Below, piece by piece: positions 37,772-50,900 of a stretch of 64,000 nucleotides of DNA. The notes beneath the pieces were generated by a model, which worked only from the letters and a program-made list of their open reading frames with translations, did no database searches and was not told the DNA's origin. The translations under genes and the position numbers were made by a program. Positions within the stretch are counted from its first letter, which is position 1. Each line of letters starts with the position of its first letter. The stretch lies in NCBI GenBank assembly GCA_016647705.1, contig CM028326.1, positions 5,518,001 to 5,582,000 of the forward strand. The letters are read 5' to 3'. Origin of the DNA: Eucommia ulmoides (Eukaryota > Streptophyta > Magnoliopsida > Garryales > Eucommiaceae).

Positions 37772-39600
37772 TCAATACGTCCCCGGAGCTGAATTTGCCA
37801 TAGATAGAATTGATTTCACCATCCACGAGCTAATGATCATCCCGGCCTCAGCCCCTCGGGACAGTGGACAGTCGCGGTTCTCCCGTCTTCTCTGGGACCA
37901 AGGCTCTCCCCGAGGTTCATCCTCGCCGGGATGCTCTTGATTTCCTCTCCAAACATAGTTCCCAAGATAGTCTCTTCGGATGAGAGTTTCAATCTCCTGT
38001 TGGATCGGGAGGTAATTTTCTATAGAATGGCCCGAGTCTCGATGGAATTCACAGTACTTGTTCATTGATCTCCCGGCTGGCCTCCCTCCCAGGGGAAACG
38101 GATGAAAGAAGATATTATACCCTGAGTTTTTTGCAAAGATGTTGGCCACCGAGGCCATGAGCAGAGTGAACCCTAATTGGTGACACCCTGGGAAAAGAAG
38201 TGACCTCTTGTCCCCTAGCATGGGGCATGGGTCCTGATATCCTCTCATATTGTAATTTTCTCAAGCTTTGGGCTTGATTTGGACCTCTATTCTTTGGTTC
38301 CCTCGACTTGATCACTTTTTTCCTCTCCCTCCTGGTTGTAGCACAGAGGTCAGCACTGTGGAAACGAGTTCCTCGGTCTAGAGTTTGACCGAGAGTGAGA
38401 GCAAGATTGGAGCAGAGCTCATAAGACAACTTCTGATGTCAGAGTCCGTCCACAAAGGTATTCAGTGCTACATTCTCAAGTAGATCATCACACGCATTTG
38501 TTTCTCAGTTGAAGCGTTTGACGTAGTCTCTCAAAGATTCAGTGGGCTTCTACTGAAGAGCAATGATATGAGCCATGATCTTCGGCCTCTATTGGGAGCA
38601 GCTGAAACAAGTAGGAACAATTGGTCGAGCTCCTTAAAGGTGGAGATGGATGCCGACCTCAGACCCTGGAACCAAAACCTCGCTACACCTGTGAGGGTAG
38701 GAAAGGCTCTGTACCGCAGAGCTATAGAGGCTACCTATATGTCCATATCAGACTTAAACATAGACAGGTAGTCAACAGGATCTGACGTCCCATCATACAG
38801 ACTCATTTAGTGGTGAGTAAAGTGCCTCAACGCTACTTCTTCCAGAACTTCCTCTATGAACGGAGACCTCACTTTCATAATAATGTCTTGTCCTACTCGA
38901 CATCCGTTCACCTCTAGGAGACGGGATTTCATGTCAGTCAGGTGACACTCCATGGCCTCTCTGCTCAGAGCTCTTCCCGTATATGATTGCCCGAAGCTTA
39001 GGCCACAGAATGACGGGAGGAAGGCGAGTAAAATCCAACTTCATGCTCGCGCTATCCCTTAGGATCGGAGTTGGTTGGCCAATGGTGAGCTCGACTATTG
39101 GGGGATACTGACAGGTCCCTAGCTGCATGTCTGCATCGTGGATGAAGTGGGGATCTTGGCGTTGCTGGGGGCCTTCTCCAGTTATGCAAACTCATGGTCA
39201 CGAGACGGAGGGCAGTCCCTAGGTGTGCATCCATTCGGAGATTCCATATAAATACCGCGATCTAAGGGTTGCTCCTTGGCCCCTACAGTCTGGAGAGTTA
39301 GTCCCTCCTAGGCATGTGCGCGAAGAAGAGCTGTACCTATGACTTGAATTCGACCATCTAGAGCTCGAGAAAATCAATCTGAGATGCCTCCGCGGTTTCT
39401 GAAGTTTGTCTTGCAGCCCTAGGTAGCAAGGTAGATAGACCGACCTAGTCCTGGAGGGACAGTTATCCTCGTTGGTGGGAGTTGGGTGGTGTGGCCTTGG
39501 AGTTTTTGGCATATCTTCTGATTCTTCTGTTTTGTGTTTGTCTTTCTAACTATTCAGGCTCAGCGCAGCATAAAGCAATGATTAGAGGAAGGCTTTTTTC
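37772..39600 (-). pseudogene. Tat-type gag remnant
   Basis: Frames on the minus strand from about 39512 down to 37772, broken by stops and shifts. The clearest domain is KYCEFHRDSGHSIENY (near 38059), followed by IQQEIETLIRRDYLGNYV. This is the gag pattern of Tat/Retand-type elements (KYC-H---GH-T--C--L---IE-LI--G-L). No protease, RT or integrase follows, so the element is non-autonomous. Confidence 0.6.
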
Positions 39601-39604
39601 ATGG

Positions 39605-39622
39605 TTCCCACAAATAACGCCA
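39605..39622 (-). other. Primer binding site, Tat type
   Basis: The minus strand reads TGGCGTTATTTGTGGGAA, close to the Tat/Ogre consensus TGGCGCCGTCTGTGGGAA. It lies six bases inside the LTR at 39629, so the element runs on the minus strand. Confidence 0.75.
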
Positions 39623-39973
39623 AACTATTGGTGTATGAAATTGGTACACACCTCGAGTATAGTCCAGTCGGGTGACAGATGTCCTCTTGTTGAGGTGGAG
39701 TCGGCGGTCGAAATTCTTCACGTAAGTTGTACTGAGTCCTGGGAGGACTGACCTGTTATCTCCAGAGTTCTACTCCTTGGGGAGTGGTACCTACAAAAAG
39801 CTCGAGCTAGGATTGGTCCCGATGAAACCCCTCCGACGTGAGAATAAGAGCTCAAAGAGAGGAGGTACAAAAATATGTCAAATAAACAAATGAATTCAAA
39901 GTATTCGTGCGTAAAATAAAGCGTAGATCGGGCTTGCATAGCCCCTGGTACATATAAGTGTTAGAAATGATCA

Positions 39974-41987
39974 CACTACAACAAAACTACCTATAAGGGC
40001 ACTTTTGTTGGGACACTATATGTGTTGTGCCCTATAAATGTCATTTTCGGGGCACAAAATTGAATAAATTAATATCTACATATAATATAAAAAGATAAAA
40101 AATAGTGCCCTAAGAATATAAATTATATCAGGGCACAATTTTGTGTCCTATTGTAATTTAATTACATATATTTAAATAAATTAATTGATATTTGCACAAT
40201 TTAAAATAAATTTTTCATCTTACACAATGTCTGTCATTTTCCTTGTTTTTGAAGAGTTCATGCTTCAAGTATATGTATATATATGTGGTGGCACTCAGTT
40301 CTTTACTGCATTATAACTGTAGGCAATCAATTCGACTATGTCTTTGATTGGACTATATTGAAGTATCCTTAGATTGGGGCAACTTCAAGATGACGGGTAA
40401 GAACATGTAATATATATTGTATGAAGAGTATCATTTATCAGTGTTAGTTTCATCCAGTTGTTAAAAGGATGATAATTCATTTGGTGGCCTTTGTTTTCAA
40501 AATCCGACTGGGAATCTAGGAACATATGCGGAAAGACCAGGAAGAACATCAGGTACTTCTTTTTGAAGGAAAAAAATATATATGTAGTTTTCTTTTCTTT
40601 GTTGCTTTTTCAAGTTTCCGATGGAGGAATAAACCCTGTTTGTTTCCATAAATTTTTGGGATCGTCCAAAACAGCTAACTCCATTTTTCCTAATACACAA
40701 AAAATTGAAGTTGAGTACACTCGAGCTTTTGGTCTAAACAGATCAAAAGTTTGATCAGACGAGAAATGAGGCAGAGTTAGGAGCTAGGGTCAGACTTTCT
40801 AAGTACTCGAGACATCCTTATATTTTGAAACTAATAATTTCCCGCAGTCTCATATGTGTATTTCTCTATTTGATTGGTGAATGACTTGTTACCTTCTGAC
40901 TAAATGCAATTTAGCCATATATCCTACTCCCGCACGTTAATTCATTGTTATGGTCTTTTTTAAAAAAAAAAAAAAAAAATTGTTTTAGTTTCCATAGCCA
41001 TATTTTCCAACAATCTTCATCATTGGGCATTCTGCAGCTTGAGAATTATGCAAAAACTGAAGAAGCTAAAGTTGAGGAACTCATCAAAGCTGTTGCAGAT
41101 TCAGGTGAAAAGGTTATTGTCAGTGGGGCAGCTGTTGGGTGGATGGTGCTGCATTATTGTGAGCGATACAAGTGCGATTGCTCATACTTATCTTGTCAAT
41201 ATTATTTTTATCCCCTTCATACGTCTGCTATTTCCTACTTAAATTTTAGTGCTTTAGAATAAGAATTTCATACTTCTGTTTTCTACGGTTCCATGTCACC
41301 TATTGTTCTGCAGGAAATAACGGGACTGACTTACTTTATGTTGGATCAGTCGAGAAAGGAAACGGAGTATTGTATGGAAAATGCATTTAACACATATTTA
41401 GTATGTATATTACTTTTGCACTTAAACCTTGTTTTTATTTACGAATGGTGGCTTAGATGTTGAAAGGAAGTAGTGACCCATGACGGGTATAATTTTGTGT
41501 ATCTCTAGGGTTTTTAATTTCCCATTTTTAATGCAAAAATTTGAGTTCTTTATGTATTTTGTATTGTGAGGAATTTTTAATTTTTATTATTTGGATTTAG
41601 AGTATTTTAATATTTTAAAATAATTTTAAATTTAAAAAAAAAATAGATACTTTTTGGGACGCTAAATAGTGCCCTTATATGTTAGTTCTCTTTGACAATT
41701 TTGTTACACGTTCTTGTGTCCTAATAGAGGTTTTTCACAACACTTTATAGTGCTCTAATATATATAATTTAAAAAATATAAAATGTTGTAGAGGTAATAT
41801 ATGGTGTCCTAATAGCTATCTTATAGAACACTTATTATTGCCTTAATAAGTTCAAACAAAAAGGGTAATATATAGTGCTCTTATAATCTATGGGGGCGAC
41901 TTTTTACGGGGCACCATTCCAAGTGTCGCAATAGAGGCTCTATCGTGACAATTTTGCGTGCCCTGATAGGTCATTTTTATTGTAGTG
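39974..41987. mobile_element. Non-autonomous CACTA (En/Spm-type) transposon carrying a host exon
   Basis: 2014 bp with ends CACTACAACAAAACTACC and (complement) CACTACAATAAAAATGACC, an inverted repeat of about 28 bp with few mismatches. It is flanked by TCA on both sides (39971-39973 and 41988-41990), the 3-bp duplication expected of CACTA elements. Subterminal motifs of the GTGCCCTA / TAGGGCAC type recur in both arms (for example near 39996, 40030, 40108, 41670, 41750, 41870, 41960). No transposase is present. The middle carries a CCT8-like exon. Confidence 0.88.
41038..41172 (+). pseudogene. CCT8: Captured exon of CCT8 (TCP-1 chaperonin theta subunit) inside the CACTA element
   Basis: 135 bases, 45 codons with no stop, preceded by a splice acceptor (CATTCTGCAG) and followed by a GT (ACAAGTGCG). 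The peptide starts LENYAKTEEAKVEELIK and ends HYCERYK. This corresponds to the conserved segment of the theta subunit of the cytosolic TRiC/CCT chaperonin, before the apical/intermediate region. Compared with the normal protein it has changes at usually invariant places: a GEM motif reads GWM, and a following A reads V. The remaining exons of CCT8 are absent, so it is a fragment. The stretch at 41314, also behind a TTCTGCAG acceptor, may be a second captured exon, but I cannot assign it. Confidence 0.8.
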
Positions 41988-42435
41988 TCAGTCGGATCTA
42001 AACACGGTTAATTAGGCAAAATCATGTGTTTAACCGATAATCTGGAGCGTTTAGGAGACAATCACTCGACTTGGGCTTTTGGATCCATTTGGAGAAGCTC
42101 GTAGGCCTCTATTAGGCCTGTGATGGTGAGATGGTGGAGAAGAGTGGAGATCCATTAAGTCCCAGTAGAGAAATGAGTTGGAATGGGGAGCCGATCGAGG
42201 TGGACGGCTAAGTCTCTAAAGTTAGCAGTCTAGGGCACGCGCAGAGCTCAGGGTGGCACATCCCTGTGGGGCACCTTGTTCCTCCCTGGGTGCAAAGAAG
42301 ATGCCAAGAAGGAGTTGTGGCCAGCGTATGTTCCAGCGTGGCGCTGTGAATTTCGAAATGCGTCTATGTCACTATAAGGATGAACACGTGACTGGGTCCC
42401 AAGTATTGACTCAATGGTGCCTCAAAATACACTCA

Positions 42436-45400
42436 TAAAAAATAAACCCAATTTTTGAAATTTATTAGTGTGAAAATTGAATTAATTTGGACAATATTTG
42501 TCAATTTTGCCCAATAAAAAAGGCACATGGTTTGAAATTGACTCAAAAATCTTATAAAATAAATCTTTCAATTTCCTCCATGGCATCAATGTACATAGCT
42601 CACTTATGATTTGTTAAACATCATCATTTGATCGAATATTTTGTATAAAAAGACCCAAATGCTCTTAAATTATTTTTTTTTTAAAAAAATCTTATATTAT
42701 TGAAAAAAATTACTAACACTGCTATTTTAAAAAAAAAAAATCACTCATTTCTTCTTAAACCAATTAAAAAAAAAAAAAAAACTTAACTCCCCTAACCCCA
42801 CCCTGCCACCCCACCCTGCCAGCAACCCACCACCACGATGACAGTCTTCTTCTTCCTCCTCTTTTTTCATTCTTCTTTCTTTTTCTCCAGAATTGAAGAC
42901 GTATGAAGAATAAGGGGAAGGGGAAGGGGAAGGGGCGAAGGAAGAGAAAAAATGGAGAAGGGAGAAGAAAGAAGAAGAGAAAGAGAGAGAGAATTGTTCA
43001 TCATCTCCGAAGCTGGAGGTGGCTAAGTGTCGCACAAGAAGAAGAAGAGGTGAGGAAAAAAAAATTTAAAGGAGTATTCATGTATTTTAATTTTTAATTA
43101 TTTTTTAATTATAAATGATAAAATTATTATTACAATTACAAATAACAATAATTTTGATAATTTTTAGATAAAAAGGTACAAATAACATTTAAATTTTTTT
43201 TACCACTATTTTGCGAATCATAATTGAAAATTGAAAATTGTGGAGATAAATGATAAAAATCAATTTTAAAAGACGAACCGTATGATTAACTTTTTCAGTT
43301 ATATGTAGGTGAGAGTATAATAATATTTATTTATGTTTTTAAAAGTTGGAGTACACACTTTGCATAGTCCAAACTCATGTTTTACATCACACTCTTTTCT
43401 TTTTCTAATTATTTTTTATGCTTTATTTGTAGGTCTAAAGACATATATAATTTTATTTTATTTTTTTTAAGTTTAAGAATAATTTTTAATTATTTTATTC
43501 CTTCCAATGATTTAGATTTTATATTAAGATTTGGATTAAGTCAAGTCATGTATTGCTTTTTAATGAAAGTTTTGGTTTATTTATTAAATAATGATTTATT
43601 TGTATAGTAAAATAAAACTAATTTATAATTGGGATAGTTGGTGAGAAATTTTAAAAATTGCGTCAAAACAATAAAAACTCTCAAATTAAATAAATATTTT
43701 AGTTTTAATTTCATTTACTAGAGTTAATGCTGACTAATGTTCCAATTAGGATTGTATTGTCAATTGTTGGTCCATCGTCGTCAATCAATAGATTCTGACA
43801 ATACAAATCTTGATTGAAAGTATTTGACTAAAAATATAATGGAACATTGATCATTGATTATAACATATAATAAAATACATAGAATTTCTATAGAAAATAA
43901 ATCATATTAAGAGTTGTCTTGTAAAAATATCATTTCTTAAACAGTATTTAATGTTAAATCCTCGACACTAAATTAACTACAACAATCAAACATCTTTGTC
44001 CTGCGAAAATCGTGGTAGTTACTAATGTAAAGGTTGGTTAAGGTAATTTATTTTTTAGTAAGTTTTATATATTTTTATTTTATGCATTCGATTTTTGAAT
44101 TTCACATTCTCTCTTTCCTATTCTAAAATTTTGAATAAAAACGATGACTGTGACGGCGTAAAATACCAGGTGGGCATGTAAATTATAGTTTATGGTTTGA
44201 GGACTATATAATAAAAAAAATTATAATTAATTTAAAATTAAAATAAAATAAAATAGACAGTCTAATTATGACTATTGACCTTTATATTTTTCATTAATTT
44301 TTTGTGGGATTAAAACTATTTTTGTGAATATAAAAAGTTGAAAAGAAAACCTTTTGGTGGATCTCACGTGTACTCCCCTGATTTATGTATTATTATAATA
44401 TAATTATTATTATTCTAAACTCCTTTTTGTTTTTTGATAAGGCATCTGACGAGACATGTGAGATTCAACCAGCAAAAAAGGTCTTCCTATTCCCACACCC
44501 CAAATTCCTTATTGCACATCCCTTTTTTAACTGAGGTATGAGGTTAAATTCGAGACATCCTAGTTTAATTTCGTCAAATATTAAAAACACTCTTGATTTG
44601 GAGGTAATAAAATCGAATTTTAATAAAATAGAATTAAAATTTAAATAGACGTCCATTTCATCAGAATTTGATTTCATTACCTCTAATCAAACATATTGTC
44701 ATGATCAATTTTAGTTCAAAACAGTTGGTTCGATCCTTAAATTTTAAGGGACACCATGTTCATGGATCAGATCATTTGTAATTTTTATATAGGTTATAAA
44801 GAGAGAGAACTATTTCTTATTGAAAAAAAAAATTGAACAAAGAAAAGAAAACATTAAAAATGTCAATTTGGGGAAAAAGCTCTAAAAATTAAACATTTAA
44901 AAAAAATCAAGGAAAAAAACTAAAAATGTTGCTATCGTAAACTTGATCTTCATTTATTTTTATTTTGCACTTAAATTAATACAAAATTGATCTATATTGT
45001 CATTATTGAGGAAATAAAAACGACACCATTTTAATGGTTTGCTTTAGTCACCCAATCACTTAGGGTGGACCCGCGGACACCTTTCATTTTAATAATATAT
45101 AAAATATTTCGTTATCACGTTTTTTTTTACAAGAATATCCTTATAATATAATTTTATTTTATTTTTTTTCTAGTTTCTACTCCTTTCTCTATTATTTTTT
45201 TTCATTTCTTTTTTAATTTGTGTTCCATATTATTTATTTCATTTGCTTTATTTTTAATTTTATTTTTATTGTTTTAGTTTTGGTGTATGGTGTTTATTGA
45301 AAATAAAATTATCAAAAAGTAACCAACTAAAAAAAATAAAAAAAAATAAAAACACTTTAAATTAACAAATAATTATTTTATTTTATATTTCTTGTTTTTG

Positions 45401-46997
45401 CAAAATTATTTTTGTTTAATTCCTATTTTATTTTATTTTATTTTTTATGTTTGAATTTTTTTGTACTTCTTTTATTTCTAGGTTTTAGTTTTATTTATTT
45501 ATTTTATAAATAGCATACAAAAAATATAAAATAAAATAAAAATTAGCATATGATAGAGTATAGAAAATTGAAAATTAAAATTAATTTTTTTTTAAAAAAA
45601 ATATTATATTGTAATTACATTTTTATTAATAAAATATGATATTAAATATCTCAAATAATTATACTGAAAAGATAAACCGTATTTAAAGCATTTTCTAATT
45701 ATTTGGGTTCCCATGTGTCCTGTTAGATTGCATTTGAGGGAAGACATCATTTTCTTTATTCCCTTTCCTATCATCTCCGCCACTTCCGGTGGCAAAGACA
45801 AAGATTGGTGGTGGAGGTGGGCCTAGTGGTGGAGTAAATGGGTACATGAAGGGAAAATAAGGTGCAAATAGATTGGCCCTCTACTTTCAAGTTTCAACCC
45901 CTTTTAAAAAAATATCTAAATGCTTTTACCTACTTAAAATAAGTTTAAAAAACCAAAATTATACACCCAATATTGATTGGGATTGCATGCCGAGCACTCA
46001 GAGATTCTTGTGAGTCTATATATTTTATATATCCTTTCCGCCCCACAACTATGAATTTTATTCGATTTCCTCTTTGACTTTTTCATCTAATTTAAGATCC
46101 AGTCATTAGACACTACATTAGTTAGTAGAAGGGAATCTAAAAGTCTTGATAGCCTTTACGCAATTTGACCCCAATTAAAAGATTTCTTTGAATCCTCAAG
46201 GCAAGTCTTTAAAAAAAAAAAAAAAAAATCAGACTGGTGCTTATAATCAAACAAGTCTTTTTTTTTTTGGCTATGAATAATAGGGCGGATTCGATTAACA
46301 GAATAAGAGATTTGAAGCACTTTGTTAATCAATGTTAGTTTAAAATATTCTTTTTTACCTTTTTAGAAACTTTATTAAAATTCACCCACCCCCAATGCCC
46401 CCGCTCCCTTAATTTCTGTCACTCTCTCTCTCACGTTCTCTCACTCTCTCTCTATAAATGCTCGGATTTATAGATCCAAGAGAGAAGAAGAAAAGGAGAG
46501 AGAGAGAGAGAGAAAAATCCCAGATCACCGGACGGCGCCAGCAACGACTCATTGCCGGAGGAGAAAGGTGGGAGAGAAAAATGTAAAAACCAAAAAGTTG
46601 AGGGACATTTATGTTAATAACGAAAAAGGGTAAAATTGTAATTAAATAAAAAAAAAATTAAATTTTTGTAAAGGGATATAACTACCAAAAAAGGGTGTAT
46701 ACATAGAATTACCCTGTATAATGACCAAAATAGCCTTCATGGCCAGTAGAAAATATAATCCCACAAGGCATAAACTCTAATACCAGCAGAATAATCAAAT
46801 CGAATCTTTGCCTGTAAGATCAAACCAGATTTTGAATGCCATTTATAGCATGAACACCTTAAACACGGATACTTAACGACCAAAAACATTAATAGCAGCA
46901 TATACAAAACATGCAATCACTGAGATCTACCACCATGTTTGGCACACCAAGTTTTATCCATAAAAACTAGTTTGAGTAATTACCGTAAATGAATTTG
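42436..46997. other. AT-rich intergenic region, no gene seen
   Basis: About 4.5 kb of low-complexity AT-rich DNA with poly-A and poly-T runs. A GA/CT-rich patch (42840-43060) makes spurious lysine/arginine-rich frames, and a similar GA-rich patch (46420-46580) has CTCTCTCT/GAGAGAGA. No exon-like frame with splice sites was found. Confidence 0.6.
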
Positions 46998-47005
46998 AAT
47001 TCCAC

Positions 47006-47576
47006 TAGGGGATGACAATTTAATCCAAACCAATGGGTAACCGAACCGAACCGAACCAAACCGATTAAATGGTTTTAATTTTGGCTTTGGTTTCATAATT
47101 GAAATCTGAAGCAATTTTAGTTTCATTTTTTATTTTGAGATAATAACCGCAAAACCGAATCACATAATCAAACCTCGTAACCAGTATTTTAAATTATATT
47201 TTTATTATATATATTATCTTTTTTTTTTTAATTATTTATATTTTGACCCCTAGTATATAAATACACTATATTGTTAATTGGGTTAATTTTATAGTTTTCA
47301 TAATTTCTTTCAATATTTTAATTACGTTTTTGTTTATATATAAAAAAAAATAACAATTCGTGATTTTTCAGTTTCAAGTTTGGTTTTGGTTTAAAAAAAT
47401 AAAAATTAATGATTTCGTGGTTTCGAGATTTTGACTTTGATTTTGCATAAAATTAAACGGTTCGGTTTTTAAACCGTTTTCTAAAAAAAAGGGCGGTTTT
47501 GGGTTTGGGTTTGGTATATGCTTAACGGTTTTGGTTTCTAGTGAAACCGATCAAAAACCAAAGTTTTGCCATCCCT
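47006..47576. mobile_element. hAT-like MITE, 571 bp
   Basis: The ends TAGGGGATGACAA and (complement) AGGGATGGCAAAA are flanked by AATTCCAC (46998-47005) and AATCCCAC (47577-47584), 8 bases with one mismatch. The interior is rich in GGTTTTGGTTT and ACCGAACCGAACC words. A decayed relative lies at about 59333-59820. Confidence 0.65.
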
Positions 47577-47707
47577 AATCCCACTAGCATAGAACGATTT
47601 ATTTTTTTAATAGGCCGCCCCCTTCAAAATTCCATTCCATTCCTTTTGGATTCAACCTCATTGTTGCGTTGAAAAAACATCAACTAACAAAATATAATTC
47701 CGACTAA

Positions 47708-47808
47708 GGTAGCATTTGGAGACACGGAATTAAAGCCCTGGAATTGGAATAAGAAAAGAAAGCAATTCCAATTCCAAGCCTCCAATTCCCTTATAACCAA
47801 ACACTACC
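47708..47808. mobile_element. Small Tourist-like MITE, copy 3
   Basis: 101 bp with ends GGTAGCATTTGGAGACA and (complement) GGTAGTGTTTGGTTATA. It is flanked by TAA and CAA. The inside is a near-palindrome of GGAATTGGAAT / ATTCCAATTCC. It is the same family as 20835 and 21532, and lies about 160 bases downstream of the KNL1 stop. Confidence 0.6.
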
Positions 47809-47968
47809 CAACGGTATTAAGGAAACTTGAGAAACAAACTACATTAAATTGAGGTTGAAAAAAAATATATATTACAAATACCTCTCAAGTCTCGAAGAAG
47901 ATGAGGAAGAATCATACAACAAGCCTTTCCCGTTTTGGCGAAAAATTGTGCACCTCAGAAATATGGAT

Positions 47969-50900
47969 TCAGTTGGAAGATTGAATCACCTCAGAAACAC
48001 AGCGGCATAATTGTATAATCCTCATATATCCAGATTTAAGATTCTGAATCGCAGTTTCAATTTTGAGTATGAGTGGCTGAGGCATTAAAAGTTGTGACCC
48101 ATCAACTGGGGACGCCAATGTAGATGGAACCACCTCTGATGGATAAATCGCCCTGATTTTAAATGGTCAGAGAAGTTCTTTAGAATCATCGATAGAAAGT
48201 ATTAAAACATATATCTAGCGGGAAAAAATGGTGAAAATGACAGTCTGTGATGAGTTATGGTATGAAATATTAGGGGTTTTGGCAACTTTTATCTTCTTTT
48301 TTTTTTTTGCTGAGGTTGGGGTTAAAAATCCAAAATAAAAGGCTGGTATAAGAAAGAAAACTAGGGTGGGAAACCAGAAAATTATATAGGAGTGTACCGA
48401 TTCAAACAAGACATGTCAAGGGTCATCATCAATTTTCCACCACTCTTGAAATCGAAGAAACAAAGCTGCAAATCGAGCTGCTCAGCTGCAATCAAGAGAC
48501 AACAAGTGCATTTCATTTTCACAGAAGTTCATATGAAAATAGCAGTTTCAAGTAATGGCAATAAAACAGAGGGAATAGGACAGCAATTGCTTTTCCTTCA
48601 TGCCCAAGTCTGCAGCCTTTATGGATGGCTGAAATCAAACAACCAAATACTGTCAAAGTTGATTACGATCCCTGGTAGCTTAAATAGTTAACACCACTCG
48701 AGGAAGGGGTAAACTGACATCTTGGTTGAGACATCAGAGAAGGGTGCATATACTACTTCTAATACATAAAATGGAAAAGTTGTCCAAAATGATCTTTTTC
48801 CACAGTGAGATATACAAGAGACTAAATCCAAATAGAAAAGATTATACAATATCCATAATTAGGGGTGTGCACGGGTCGGGTGGGCTGTTTTTGGGCTAAT
48901 TCGACACCCGACCTGAAAGTCATCGGGTCAGTGAGTCTTGAACCCGTTAGGGGTGTGCACGGGTCGGGTGGACTGTTTTTGGGCTAATTCGACACCCGAC
49001 CTGAAAGTCATCGGGTCAGTGAGTCTTGAACCCGTTATCGACCGATACTATCAAACAACTGACATTGTTCGATGGCTTTCGGGTTCGGTCGGAGAACAAA
49101 GGTTGAGAATGAGATGAGGATTTAGGGATGAAGATTGAAGACATTGAATAGAACAAACAAATTCGTAGAACCAACAATCAAATAAATGGAACTAACAAAA
49201 CAGAAACAAATTCACATAAACAGATCTACAGAAACAAAAACACACAATGGCGAAATCGGAATCAAACACAAAAATATTCATATATTGAATAGAACAGAAA
49301 CAAAAACACACCTCAAATTGTCAATCGTCATCGTTGTAGGCTTGTAATATCGTCACCCCACAGGCACCGGATCCATTGATTGAAGAAGAATCGTCGAAGA
49401 AGAAGAATTGTCGAAGAAGCACAATCGAAGAGGAAGAAGATTGAAGAGTGAAGAAGGAAGAAGAACAACAGTCGATTGATTTGAAGCGGAGAGATTCGAT
49501 CCATTAGCGTATGGAGAAGAGAGATCCAAGAGGAAGACGATTGAAGAGAGATCGAAGAGGCGGCAACTGAAGGCTAAATGAATGAGTGGATATAAAGTAA
49601 ACCCTAGGGAAAAATCTTATTTAAGGGATAGAACCAAGGTTTTAAATCGCGGTATCGGGTTACGTAACGGTAACGGTCGCGGTGTAACGGTATCGGGAGT
49701 ATCGGCTTAACCGTAACGGGAATTGGCCGTAACGGTCGTGAATTTATTAAAATCACCAGAACATCCTCAAAAACTCAATAAGAGTAATTGTTTTACTCAT
49801 TTAACCTTTAATAAACACATTATAATAGGTATTATGACATTTTAGGGTTATATACAATACAATAAAGACAAAAAAAAGACGAAAAATCGTCGTACTTAAC
49901 AATATTAAAAGAATAAGATGATGCACACAATACTTAATAAAAATATATTACACAAACATAATAAAAGAGTAAATTATACTTCTACATCATATTACAAAAA
50001 CAATACACTCATATAAAATTATCAATACCAAAACGAATTGCGCTCAGGCTCTTCATAGTCGGCGTCGGCATAATTCATACTATTTACTAAAATCATAATT
50101 AAAGCTAATTAACACTAAATTAACCATTATATATATAGTTATACATATAATGTCATAAATAATAATGACAAAAAAAAATGCTATAAAAATAAAAGTTACA
50201 AAATTTTAGGACTAAATTATAAACAAGTCATTTATCATTTTATAAATCAATATTATTTCCAAACCCCCCTAATTATCAACCAAACACACCCATGACCTAC
50301 CCAAATCAACCGACACACTCACTCACACGCCCAAATGAGATGGAGAGAGAGAGAGAGACGAACGGAGTGCGGCGAAGACAAGTAGCTGCGACGCGACGGA
50401 GAGAGCTGCGACTGTGACGTCTCCGGCAACGGCGAGAGCTATGTTTGGCGACGAGTTGTTTCTGTTAGGGTTTGGCAACGTCGCGATTAATATCAGCTCT
50501 TTGATTTTCTGCTAATTGGTAAGTTTTTTTTTATCTTCTACTATTTTTTTCTTCACCTCTGCTCAATTATATGGAAGATTCTCTGAAGAAAGCTGAAAAA
50601 CTAGAGCTCACATCGGTGTCGGACCTGAAAATAGAGCTGTAACAGCCGTAACGGCCGTTACAGCACCGTATCGGTCTGTAACGGCCCGATACGGTGCGAA
50701 TCGGCCCTAGACTTCGGAATCGGCCGTGTAACGGTATCGGAGGGTTCGATTTCCGATACGAATCGGCCATTACGGTACGTAACGGCCAATATTTAAAACC
50801 TTGGATAGAACGGTCAAATTGGGTTTACTTGGATGGGCTTGGAGTAAATCCGTCAACCGACCCGCGCAACTTAAAACACCAGTCTTGTAACCCGTCAACC

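Larger units (their letters stand above)
39629..42435 (-). mobile_element. 5' LTR of the Tat-type element, interrupted by a CACTA transposon
   Basis: LTR sequence occupies 39629-39973 and 41991-42435. The two parts join to match 34569-35360 across the insertion site. It ends ACACTCA at 42435, so on minus it starts TGAGTGTATTTTGAGG. Confidence 0.8.

Noticed and set aside
40491..40754. 87-residue frame in the CACTA element as a transposase
   Set aside because: No transposase motif. It may include another captured exon (from about 40615) but I cannot assign it.
42745..43097. Lys/Arg-rich and Ser-rich frames
   Set aside because: GGAAGG/CTTCTT repeats. They are mirror images of each other on the two strands.
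48560..48660. Possible extra KNL1 exon behind an ATTTCAG acceptor (PSIKAADLGMKEKQLLSY)
   Set aside because: It breaks phase between 51666 and 48485, and no usable donor follows.
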